Part shown: positions 1 to 6,727 of the stretch, piece by piece | How positions within the stretch are numbered: the stretch's first letter is position 1 | How the letters are laid out: every line of letters starts with the position of its first letter | Source of the DNA: Roseiarcus sp037446355 | GTDB lineage: Bacteria; Pseudomonadota; Alphaproteobacteria; Rhizobiales; Beijerinckiaceae | Assembly: GCA_037446355.1 (NCBI GenBank) | Contig: JBBIIT010000090.1 | Location: 1-9,120, forward strand | DNA: 9,120 nt | Direction of reading: 5' to 3' | Notes under the pieces: model-generated | Seen by the model: only the letters and a program-made list of their open reading frames with translations | Told to the model about the DNA's origin: nothing | Databases searched by the model: none | Made by a program: the position numbers and the translations under genes

Positions 1-638
<638 letters not shown>

Positions 639-660
639 GGCAACCTCCGAGTAGCGCCGC

Positions 661-1197
661 TCAGCGCTCGATCGAGCCTGTGCGGCGCATTTTCTTCTGC
701 AACATTAAAACGCCGTACATCAGCGCCTCCGCCGTCGGCGGACACCCCGGCACGTAGACGTCGACCGGCAGGATGCGGTCGCAGCCGCGCACGACCGAAT
801 AGGAATAATGGTAGTAGCCGCCGCCATTGGCGCACGAACCCATCGAGATCACGTAGCGCGGCTCCGGCATTTGATCGTATACTTTTCGTAGCGCTGGGGC
901 CATCTTGTTGGTAAGCGTGCCAGCGACGATCATCAGGTCCGACTGCCGCGGCGAGCCGCGAAGCGCCATGCCCAAACGGTCGAAATCATAACGCGGCGTG
1001 CAGAACTGCATCATTTCGACGGCGCAGCAGGCAAGTCCGAACGACATCAGATGCAGCGAGCCCGTACGCGCCCAGGAAATCGCCGCCTCGGTCGCGGTCA
1101 GCACGACGCCTTTATCAGCGAGCGTCTCAGAGAATTCCGGAAAGTTGAGCGCGTCCCCGGCGTCGCGCTCCAACACCGCAAGGCCGGCGCGCGCCAT
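661..1197 (-). CDS. nuoB: NADH-quinone oxidoreductase subunit B (NuoB/PSST), stand-alone copy
   Basis: NuoB is the 20-kDa subunit of complex I that carries the terminal 4Fe-4S cluster N2 and helps form the quinone site. The 178-residue product keeps all N2 ligands: tandem Cys57-Cys58 in FGLACCAVEMM, Cys122 in MGSCANGG and Cys152 in PGCPP. The block from SPRQSD to the C-terminal RRTGSIER is almost textbook. Differences lie in the N-terminal half: HLMS where MTFGLACC is usually preceded by W/F-rich residues, FCTPRYDFDRLG instead of the usual SMPRYDLERFG, and MALRGSPRQ instead of FAPRASPRQ. The ATG at 1197 has a good GAAGGA ribosome site 7 nt upstream. No nuoA, nuoC or nuoD is next to it: lpxB is upstream and gltA is convergent downstream. 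It may be a second copy (paralog) or a relocated sole copy; the window cannot decide. The family call is firm. Confidence 0.93.
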   Translation of the reverse strand: MARAGLAVLERDAGDALNFPEFSETLADKGVVLTATEAAISWARTGSLHLMSFGLACCAVEMMQFCTPRYDFDRLGMALRGSPRQSDLMIVAGTLTNKMAPALRKVYDQMPEPRYVISMGSCANGGGYYHYSYSVVRGCDRILPVDVYVPGCPPTAEALMYGVLMLQKKMRRTGSIER

Positions 1198-1315
1198 CCT
1201 CGGTTCCTTCTCACGTTTTCTCAGTCCGGCATTTTACCGCCATCATGCGATCAAGTATAGAACGGAACCGTCGATGACGCCCGGCCTAAGGCGATCACCA
1301 GCGAGTCCTCCGCGA
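1198..1315 (-). promoter_or_regulatory. Upstream region of nuoB (118 bp after lpxB)
   Basis: This gap is long compared with the overlapping junctions of the fabZ-lpxB genes, so nuoB may have its own promoter. Reading the - strand, two -10-like hexamers are present, TATACT (1259-1254) and TAAAAT (1236-1231), but neither has a convincing -35 at 16-18 bp. The ribosome site GAAGGA is at the 3' end. No clear lpxB terminator hairpin with a T-run is visible, so read-through from the lpx operon is equally possible. Confidence 0.25.
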
Positions 1316-2479
1316 TCAGGCTGCAATCGTTTCCAGGACCGCACTTGCGGCGCGCGCGCTCGGCTCCTCGCCGCCCGGCAGCGTCATTCGCGCGTCGAGC
1401 CGCCGCAACGCCTCGATCTGGGCAGCGCGCGCCGGGCCGGTCGCGATCAGCTCGGCAAGGCTCGCCGCCAGCCTTTCCGGCGTACAATCCCCTTGCAGGA
1501 TTTCGGGGATCGCGTTCTCGCCTAAAATCAAGTTAGGCAGCAGGATCGAGGGAACTTTGACGAAGTGCTTGAGCTGCTCTTCGAGCCTGGAAACCTTGTA
1601 GGCGCCGACCAGCGGCACGCCCGACAACGCCAGTTCCAGCGTCACCGTGCCGGAGGTCGCGAGCGCGGCGCGCGCGCAGCGAAACGCCGCGAATTTCTCG
1701 GCCTCGCCGATAACGATGCGCGGCTGGACTGGCCAGTTCTCGACCAGCCGGCGGATTTCGGCCTCGCGATGAGCGACCGTCGGCAGCACGACTTCCAGCG
1801 GTCCAAGCCGTTGCGCGACGAGGCCCAGCGCCGCGCCGAAATCGGGCGCCATGCGCGCGACGATCGCGCGCCGCGAGCCCGGCAGCGCCAGAACCAGCGG
1901 CGGCGAAGCCTCGCGCCGCGCCTCCTCCCCTGCGTTTGGACGCAATGCGTCGAGCCTCTCGATCAGGGGATGGCCGACATACACGCAGCGCGGACCGCCA
2001 AGGCGTTCATGCGCCTGCGGCTCGAACGGCAACAGCGCCAGCACGCAATCGACATAGGCGCGCATCGCCTTCGCCCGCCCCGGCCGCCACGCCCAGACCG
2101 ACGGGCTGACATAGTCGACGATCTTCAGGCCCACCCGCGCCGCGCGCACGCGGCGGGCGACGCGGTGGGTGAAATCGGGACTGTCGATGATGATGAGCGC
2201 GTCCGGCGGGTCGGCGACGATCGCGGCCGCCGTCTGACGGATACGCGCGATCAACGTCGGCAGGCGCGCGAGCACCGGCAGGACGCCCATGACGGCGATG
2301 TCCCCCATGGGAAAGAGGCTCTTCAGCCCCTCCCCCTCCATCGCCTCGCCGCCGACGCCGGAAAACATGACCTCGCCGTTCGTCGCCGCCCGCAGGGCGC
2401 GCATCAGCTTGAAGCCGAGTTGGTCACCCGAAGGCTCGCCCGCGACCAGCGCGATACGAAGCGGGCGCGACGCGCTCAC
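1316..2479 (-). CDS. lpxB: Lipid-A-disaccharide synthase LpxB
   Basis: GT-B glycosyltransferase (family GT19) that joins lipid X to UDP-2,3-diacylglucosamine to give lipid A disaccharide monophosphate at the inner face of the inner membrane. It has 387 residues, the usual length. Visible family blocks, in order, are GEPSGD (14-19), IIIDSPDF with the presumed catalytic Asp99 (Asp98 in E. coli), YVSPSVWAWRPGR (123-135), LPFEP (150-154), YVGHPL (167-172), LPGSR (199-203), ATSGTVTLELAL (274-285) and LLPNLILGE (313-321). Oddity: after LPGSR the usual pattern is xxE(I/V), but here Ile206 takes the place of the conserved Glu. The start is GTG at 2479, which overlaps the lpxI stop as GTGA, indicating translational coupling. 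It is the last gene of the fabZ-lpxA-lpxI-lpxB operon. Confidence 0.96.
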   Translation of the reverse strand: MSASRPLRIALVAGEPSGDQLGFKLMRALRAATNGEVMFSGVGGEAMEGEGLKSLFPMGDIAVMGVLPVLARLPTLIARIRQTAAAIVADPPDALIIIDSPDFTHRVARRVRAARVGLKIVDYVSPSVWAWRPGRAKAMRAYVDCVLALLPFEPQAHERLGGPRCVYVGHPLIERLDALRPNAGEEARREASPPLVLALPGSRRAIVARMAPDFGAALGLVAQRLGPLEVVLPTVAHREAEIRRLVENWPVQPRIVIGEAEKFAAFRCARAALATSGTVTLELALSGVPLVGAYKVSRLEEQLKHFVKVPSILLPNLILGENAIPEILQGDCTPERLAASLAELIATGPARAAQIEALRRLDARMTLPGGEEPSARAASAVLETIAA

Positions 2480-3312
2480 GGCGCCCAGCCGACGACGAAC
2501 AGACCTGCCGCCTCGGCCGCTTTCCCGAAGGCCGCGCGATCGGCGATCAGCACGTCGCCCGCCGCGACCGCGAGGCCGTTCAATTCGGCGCGCGCCGCGG
2601 CTTCGAGCGTTTTGAGACCGACCGTCGGCAGATCGAGCCGCATGTCCTGCCCGCGTTTGGCCGCCTTGACAAAGACTCCCGCACGGCCGCGCAGCCTCAG
2701 CCGCCCGGAGAGACGCATGTCGCCGACACGGGCGAGCATCGCGTCAGTGCCCTCCGCCGCCTCGACCGCGAGCACCCGCCCGTTGGCGATCACCGCGCCC
2801 TGGCCGACATCGAACGGCGACAGCGCGCCGAGCAACTTGGCGCCGAACGCAATGTCCTCGGCGACCTCGGCCTTGGGCGCGTGGCCGGCGACGACCCCGG
2901 CAGGCGCCAGCAATTCGGGCGCGAAATCCTTGGGACCGACGATTTTCAGCCCCTCGCTCTCGAAGATGCGCGCGACGCCCGCTAGCAGCGAATTGTCGCC
3001 GCCGCGAAAGATCCGCGCAATCTCGGCCGCGCGCTTAACTGCGCCCCAGTCGAGCTTGACGTCGGCGAATTCGGGACGGCGAACGGCGCCGAGGATCGCC
3101 ATGTCCTCGATTTCGCGCTCGCGCAGCGCGCCGAAAAGTTTGCCGAGTTCGCCGAGCCGGACCCAAATATGCGGCAACGCCTCAATCTCGCCCGAGGCCG
3201 AGCCGACTAGGCCGACCAAAAAGACCTCGCGCCCGCGCGCTTGCGCGAGCCGCGCCGCCTCCAGCGCGACGCCGCCGCCCCCGCACAGGATCGCCAGCGG
3301 GCGCGCGGCCAC
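2476..3312 (-). CDS. lpxI: UDP-2,3-diacylglucosamine pyrophosphatase LpxI
   Basis: Hydrolyses UDP-2,3-diacylglucosamine to lipid X and UMP, supplying LpxB. LpxI (formerly DUF1009) is the form used by alphaproteobacteria and many other bacteria that lack LpxH. The 278-residue product begins with the glycine-rich PLAILCGGGG segment (5-14). It has GGDN (104-107), DVGQGAV (168-174), EAAEGTDAML (184-193) and the conserved C-terminal block QDMRLDLPTVG (222-232). I chose GTG at 3312-3310 because it lies 2 bp after the lpxA stop and 5 nt after a GAGG ribosome site. A TTG at 3318 is in frame but sits almost on top of that site. The frame stays open far upstream through lpxA, but that translation is arginine-rich and not family-like. 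Length and context fit well. Confidence 0.94.
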   Translation of the reverse strand: MAARPLAILCGGGGVALEAARLAQARGREVFLVGLVGSASGEIEALPHIWVRLGELGKLFGALREREIEDMAILGAVRRPEFADVKLDWGAVKRAAEIARIFRGGDNSLLAGVARIFESEGLKIVGPKDFAPELLAPAGVVAGHAPKAEVAEDIAFGAKLLGALSPFDVGQGAVIANGRVLAVEAAEGTDAMLARVGDMRLSGRLRLRGRAGVFVKAAKRGQDMRLDLPTVGLKTLEAAARAELNGLAVAAGDVLIADRAAFGKAAEAAGLFVVGWAP

Positions 3313-3314
3313 AC

Positions 3315-4115
3315 TCAAGCCTCGTCCTTGCCGTCGCGCGGCGTGCATACCGCGCGCTCGCCGCCCTCGCGCAGGAAGTCGATCATCTGTCGAACGAGTT
3401 CCTCGTCCGGAAATGCGACCGCGACGTCCTCGACGCGCTCTTTCAACGTGCCGACGGGCGCGAACAACTGCTTGTAGGCGCGCCGCAGCGCGTGAATCGC
3501 CTCGTGCGCGAAGCCGCGCCGCTTCAACCCCACGACATTGAGCCCGGCGAGCGAAGCGCGATTGCCGAGCGCGATGCCGAACGGGATGACGTCGTTCTCG
3601 ACGCCCGCCAGACCGCCGACAAAAGCGTGCGCGCCGATGCGCACGAACTGATGCGCCGCCGATCCGCCGCCCATGATCGTGAAATCGCCGATCTGGCAAT
3701 GACCGGCGAGCATGACATTGTTGGAAAGGATGACGTTGTCGCCGATGCGGCAATCGTGGGCGACGTGGGAATTGGCGAGAAAGACTCCGCGCGAGCCGAC
3801 GATCGTTCGCGAAGTCCCGCCCGCCGTGCCCGGGTTCATCGTCACGCCCTCGCGGATCAGGCAATCCTCGCCGACGGTGAGGCTGACCGGCTCGCCTCGA
3901 TATTTAAGATCCTGCGGCTCGTGGCCAATCGCGGCGAAGGGGAAGATGCGGGTGCGCGCGCCGATATGCGTGACGCCGGCCAGACTCACATGCGACACAA
4001 GCTCGACCCGATCGCCAAGCGTCACATTCGCGCCGACATGGCAGAACGGCCCGACGCGCACGCCCTCGCCGAGCTTCGCGCCGGGCTCGATCACCGCGCT
4101 CGTGTGGACGCTCAT
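3315..4115 (-). CDS. lpxA: Acyl-[ACP]--UDP-N-acetylglucosamine O-acyltransferase LpxA
   Basis: First step of lipid A synthesis: transfers a 3-hydroxyacyl chain from ACP to the 3-OH of UDP-GlcNAc in the cytoplasm. The 266-residue protein has an N-terminal left-handed beta-helix of hexapeptide repeats (about 1-185), then a helical C-terminal domain beginning at NVVGLKRRGF (193-202). The catalytic base is His120 in SHVAHD (E. coli His125). Gly168 aligns with E. coli Gly173, the residue that sets the acyl 'ruler', so long 3-OH chains (C14-like rather than C10) are expected by inference. The neighbouring E. coli His191 is Arg186 here. The ATG at 4115 overlaps the fabZ stop as ATGA, and lpxI follows after 2 bp. 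The gene sits between the enzyme that uses the same 3-hydroxyacyl-ACP pool (FabZ) and the next lipid A enzymes. Confidence 0.97.
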   Translation of the reverse strand: MSVHTSAVIEPGAKLGEGVRVGPFCHVGANVTLGDRVELVSHVSLAGVTHIGARTRIFPFAAIGHEPQDLKYRGEPVSLTVGEDCLIREGVTMNPGTAGGTSRTIVGSRGVFLANSHVAHDCRIGDNVILSNNVMLAGHCQIGDFTIMGGGSAAHQFVRIGAHAFVGGLAGVENDVIPFGIALGNRASLAGLNVVGLKRRGFAHEAIHALRRAYKQLFAPVGTLKERVEDVAVAFPDEELVRQMIDFLREGGERAVCTPRDGKDEA

Positions 4116-4576
4116 TTATCCACCAGCATCGCCGAAACCTCAGCCTCGCAGACGAGCGCGCCGTCCACTTTCGCCTCGCCGCGGAACCACCACATGTTGC
4201 GGCGCTTGGCGGTGCGAGTCATATGGAACCGGACCTGATCGCCCGGCACGACGGGCTTGCGGAACTTCGCCTTGTCGATCGTCATGAGATAGACGACGCT
4301 TGGCTTTGAGCCCGAAGGCCGGCTGGCGACGCAAAGCGCGCCCGCCGTCTGCGCCATCGCCTCGATCAGCAGCACGCCCGGCATGACCGGCTGTCCGGGA
4401 AAATGACCCTGAAAGTGCGGCTCGTTGAATGTGACGTTCTTGACGCCGACGCCGTATTCGTCGGCGCGCGCCTCCACGATGCGGTCAACCAGCAAGAATG
4501 GATAGCGGTGCGGCAGCAACTCGAGAAGCCGCTGGATGTCGTAGCTTTCGATTACCTGACCGGCCGCGTCGTTCAT
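4112..4576 (-). CDS. fabZ: 3-hydroxyacyl-[ACP] dehydratase FabZ
   Basis: Hot-dog-fold dehydratase that converts 3-hydroxyacyl-ACP to trans-2-enoyl-ACP in fatty acid elongation. It competes with LpxA for 3-hydroxymyristoyl-type substrates, which is why the two are commonly coupled. The 154 residues include LPHRYPFLLVDR (21-32), GHFPGQPVMPGVLLIEAMAQ (57-76) with catalytic His58 and Glu72 (14 residues apart, as in P. aeruginosa His54/Glu68), and the KFRKPVVPGD strand (104-113). The ATG at 4576 is preceded by a GAGGGGG ribosome site. A nearer ATG in the leader reads into a stop after one codon and is not used. It is the first gene of the operon here; lpxD and bamA, which often precede it in alphaproteobacteria, are absent, and a divergent guaC lies upstream. 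Confidence 0.96.
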   Translation of the reverse strand: MNDAAGQVIESYDIQRLLELLPHRYPFLLVDRIVEARADEYGVGVKNVTFNEPHFQGHFPGQPVMPGVLLIEAMAQTAGALCVASRPSGSKPSVVYLMTIDKAKFRKPVVPGDQVRFHMTRTAKRRNMWWFRGEAKVDGALVCEAEVSAMLVDK

Positions 4577-4716
4577 ACCATCCCCCTCGTGAGGCTATTG
4601 AGGCGCTTGCCCGCTCGTGAACGCGGCGTCAAGGGGCGCCCTTCAAGCCCTGCCCGGCGCCGTGCTATTCAGTCGTCAACCCCGGCGCCGCGCGCCGCGC
4701 TGAAAAGGTATCGCCC
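4577..4716. promoter_or_regulatory. Divergent promoter region between fabZ-lpx operon and guaC
   Basis: This 140-bp gap between two divergent start codons must carry the guaC promoter, and probably that of fabZ-lpxA-lpxI-lpxB. Ribosome sites are seen at both ends: GAGGGGG for fabZ on the - strand and AAAAGG, 8 nt before the guaC ATG. I cannot assign -35/-10 pairs with confidence. No riboswitch-like fold or clear operator is recognisable by eye. Confidence 0.45.
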
Positions 4717-5763
4717 ATGCGCATCGAAAATGACGTCAAGCTCGACTTCAAGGACGTTCTTTTCCGCCCTAAACGCTCGACGCTCAATTCGCGAAACGAA
4801 GTCGACATCCAGCGCGAATTCCGCTTCTATCACACGGGCGCGGAGTGGAAAGGCTTCCCCCTCATCGCCGCCAACATGGATGTGACGGGCACGCTGGCGA
4901 TGGCCAAATCGCTCGGACGTCACGGCGCGCTGACCGCTCTGCACAAACACTATCCCGAGGACGTTCTGGTCGAGTTCTTCGCGGGGGAGGCCGGCGCGCA
5001 CGCCTTCTATTCCCTGGGCACCACCGCCGCCGATCTGGAGAAGTTGGCGGCGGTCGCCAAGCGCGCGCCGGTGCGCTTCTTGTGCATCGACGTCGCCAAC
5101 GGCTACTCCGAGAAGTTCCTCGACACCGTCAAGCGCGTGCGCGACGAAAACCCCAAGGCCGTCATCATGGCCGGCAATGTCGTCACCGGCGACATGACCG
5201 AGGCGCTGGTGCTCGCCGGCGCCGATATCGTCAAGATCGGCATCGGCCCCGGATCGGTCTGTACCACCCGGCGCGTCACCGGCGTCGGCTATCCCCAGCT
5301 CTCGGCCATTATCGAATGCGCCGACGCCGCACACGGCCTCAAGGGCCAGGTCTGCGCCGACGGGGGCTGCACGGTGCCGGGCGACGTGGCCAAGGCCTAT
5401 GGCGCCGGCGCGGATTTCGTGATGCTGGGCGGAATGCTCGCCGGCCACGACGAATGCGAAGGCGAAATCCGCTACGAGGAGCGCGACGGCAAGCAAGTTC
5501 CTGTTGGCATGACGTTCTACGGGATGTCGTCGGAAGCGGCGATGAAGAAGTATTCGGGCGGCGTCGCCCGCTACCGCGCCGCCGAGGGCAAGAGTGTCGA
5601 AACGCCCTATCGCGGCGCGGTCGACGGCACCATGGGCGAGATCATGGGCGGCGTGCGTTCGATGATGACTTATATCGGCGCGACCCAGCTCAAGGAAGTC
5701 TCCAAACGCACCACGTTCGTGCGCGTCACCGCGCAGACGAATGACGTGTTCGGCAAGGGTTGA
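4717..5763 (+). CDS. guaC: GMP reductase GuaC
   Basis: NADPH-dependent reductive deamination of GMP to IMP, which returns guanine nucleotides to the adenine branch. The 348-residue TIM-barrel protein has no CBS (Bateman) domains. That separates it from IMP dehydrogenase (about 490 residues), which shares the loop motif. Visible signatures are IAANMD (50-55), CIDVANGYSE (123-132), AGNVVTG (152-158), the GIGPGSVCTTR loop with catalytic Cys182, ADGGCTVPGDVAK (214-226), LGGMLAGH (237-244), FYGMSSE (267-273) and YRAAEGK with Glu290. The match to E. coli GuaC (347 residues) is close along the whole length, apart from a few extra residues around 253-264. The ATG is 8 nt after AAAAGG. It is divergent from fabZ, and no purine gene is adjacent. 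Confidence 0.95.
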   Translation: MRIENDVKLDFKDVLFRPKRSTLNSRNEVDIQREFRFYHTGAEWKGFPLIAANMDVTGTLAMAKSLGRHGALTALHKHYPEDVLVEFFAGEAGAHAFYSLGTTAADLEKLAAVAKRAPVRFLCIDVANGYSEKFLDTVKRVRDENPKAVIMAGNVVTGDMTEALVLAGADIVKIGIGPGSVCTTRRVTGVGYPQLSAIIECADAAHGLKGQVCADGGCTVPGDVAKAYGAGADFVMLGGMLAGHDECEGEIRYEERDGKQVPVGMTFYGMSSEAAMKKYSGGVARYRAAEGKSVETPYRGAVDGTMGEIMGGVRSMMTYIGATQLKEVSKRTTFVRVTAQTNDVFGKG

Positions 5764-5797
5764 AGTCGCCTGTATTTGGAGAGTTTATATTAGCGAG

Positions 5798-5811
5798 CGG
5801 CGGCGCCGCCG
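5798..5811. repeat. Perfect 14-bp GC palindrome downstream of guaC
   Basis: CGGCGGCGCCGCCG is its own reverse complement and lies 35 bp after the guaC stop. As RNA it could form a short GC hairpin that helps end guaC transcription, but no run of T follows, so an intrinsic terminator is not demonstrated. In GC-rich DNA such a palindrome can also arise by chance. Confidence 0.4.
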
Positions 5812-5828
5812 TCGAGATTGTACGACAA

Positions 5829-5862
5829 CGCAATAGTTGAACGGCGCGGATGCGCTATTGCG
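5829..5862. repeat. Inverted repeat CGCAATAG/CTATTGCG in the dioxygenase operon leader
   Basis: Arms CGCAATAG (5829-5836) and CTATTGCG (5855-5862) are perfectly complementary across 18 nt. In RNA the stem can continue with CGC (5845-5847) paired to GCG (5852-5854) around a GGAT loop, leaving an 8-nt one-sided bulge. It lies 66 bp after guaC and 56 bp before the FNR/FixK-type box. It could be a guaC transcript terminator (the following stretch is CT-rich rather than a T-run) or an operator for a dimeric regulator. The AT-containing arms make it stand out from the GC-rich surroundings. Confidence 0.45.
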
Positions 5863-5917
5863 CCTTGCTCTTCCTCTCCTATTTCAGACGGAGATCGTCT
5901 TCAATTCGCGCGGCATC

Positions 5918-5931
5918 TTGACCTAAATCAA
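5918..5931 (+). promoter_or_regulatory. FNR/FixK-type binding site (TTGAC-CTAA-ATCAA)
   Basis: TTGACCTAAATCAA fits the CRP/FNR-family consensus TTGAY-N4-RTCAA at every defined position, with 4-bp central spacing. It ends 62 bp before the chosen start of the first dioxygenase gene. If it sits at the classical activator position (centre near -41.5), transcription would begin near 5966 and a -10 element would fall near 5954-5960, where TCATAC/CATACG is only a weak match. In alphaproteobacteria such sites are used by FnrL, FixK or related oxygen- or nitrogen-oxide-responsive regulators. Which regulator binds, and whether it activates or represses, is not shown by the sequence. Confidence 0.65.
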
Positions 5932-5993
5932 TCAAAGCAATGCCGCCGTCGCGTCATACGGGGCCTCTGGAGTCGCCGCTTCAAGAGGAACCG

Positions 5994-6686
5994 ATGGCCG
6001 ATCAGGATTTCCCCTTCGCCGTACTCGACGAAAATGCGATCGCGGCCGCGGTTCTGCAACGCGATCCCTATGATTACGCTTTCGTCGATCATGCGATGCC
6101 GCTGTCGAAGAAAGACGAAGTGATCGCCGACGCGCCGAAAATCCCGCAACGGGGCACCTACGGCATCCCGGATCTCAAATATGGCGCTAAATTCGACGCA
6201 GTGCTCAAGGATCTGCTCAGCCCCCGCTTCCGAAAACTCGTCGAAGCGAAGTTCGATCTCGATCTGAGCAAATATTATCCAACCATTGTGATGATGGGCA
6301 ACACCAGCGGCCATTACAACGAAGGCTACGCGCACCCCGATTCCAAACACAAGATTGTCACCGTCATTCTCGGCTTCAGCCCGGAATGGCCGCACGAGCG
6401 CGGCCGGCTGCGCGTGTTGCGCAGCAATTCGCGCGACGACGCCGCGTTCGAGTTCCCGCCGGAATTCGGCAAGATGCTGATGTTCCGCGTCTCCGATCGC
6501 TCCTATCACGGCTTCCTGCCGCAGAAGGGGCAGCGCATGAGCCTGCAATTCTGTTGGGTCGACAGCAAGTCCTACGCGCGCAAGACCTACCTGCGCCATC
6601 GCGTCAGTGCGCTCGCCAAATCGGTCCCGGGCGTGCGCCAGTTGGTGGCGATGCTGCCGCGCAAGTTCCGCAGCGGCGGCAACTGA
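5994..6686 (+). CDS. Fe(II)/2-oxoglutarate-dependent dioxygenase, prolyl-hydroxylase-like (first of two)
   Basis: The 230-residue product has the jelly-roll oxygenase signature. GYAHPDSKHKIVTVILGF carries the first two iron ligands, His114 and Asp116 (HxD). Then comes a strand and turn region ending in FGKMLMFRVSDRSYHGF with the distal ligand His172, and Arg181 in GQRMSL is placed to bind the 2-oxoglutarate carboxylate. This layout matches the 2OG-Fe(II) oxygenase superfamily related to prolyl 4-hydroxylases. The substrate cannot be told. The C-terminal 40 residues after the barrel are rich in Lys/Arg with spaced hydrophobics. I chose ATG 5994, with AGAGGA 5 nt upstream. An in-frame ATG at 5940 would add 18 residues (PPSRHTGP...) and would lie only 8 bp after the FNR-type box. 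No signal peptide or membrane segment is seen. It is first in a three-gene unit. Confidence 0.85.
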   Translation: MADQDFPFAVLDENAIAAAVLQRDPYDYAFVDHAMPLSKKDEVIADAPKIPQRGTYGIPDLKYGAKFDAVLKDLLSPRFRKLVEAKFDLDLSKYYPTIVMMGNTSGHYNEGYAHPDSKHKIVTVILGFSPEWPHERGRLRVLRSNSRDDAAFEFPPEFGKMLMFRVSDRSYHGFLPQKGQRMSLQFCWVDSKSYARKTYLRHRVSALAKSVPGVRQLVAMLPRKFRSGGN

Positions 6687-6727
6687 CGGGTTGAGCCGGG
6701 TCATTCGTCAATCTGAAAGCGACATAG

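Noticed and set aside
653..668. AGCGC/GCGCT hairpin at the gltA-nuoB junction as a terminator
   Set aside because: Only 5-bp arms in very GC-rich sequence, overlapping the nuoB stop, and without a T-run.
1565..3541. Long + strand open frame (658 codons) opposite lpxB/lpxI
   Set aside because: Its translation is dominated by Arg/Ala/Pro/Ser without domain pattern, and it lies antisense to two firmly identified genes. It is a by-product of high GC content.
3313..3864. Upstream extension of lpxI
   Set aside because: The extra translation is Arg-rich, lies wholly inside lpxA and is not LpxI-like. GTG 3312 gives the normal family length with a ribosome site.
5760..5791. TTGAAG ... TATATT as a sigma70 promoter just after guaC
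   Set aside because: The hexamers are separated by about 20 bp, too long for a normal promoter, and the FNR-type site further down is a better candidate control point.
5818..6123. Small + strand open frame across the leader region
   Set aside because: Cys/Arg-rich with no pattern. It contains the FNR-type box and runs into the dioxygenase gene in another frame.
5928..6704. Open frame of 258 codons on the - strand opposite the first dioxygenase
   Set aside because: The + strand frame has the full HxD...H...R signature and a good ribosome site; the antisense frame has neither.
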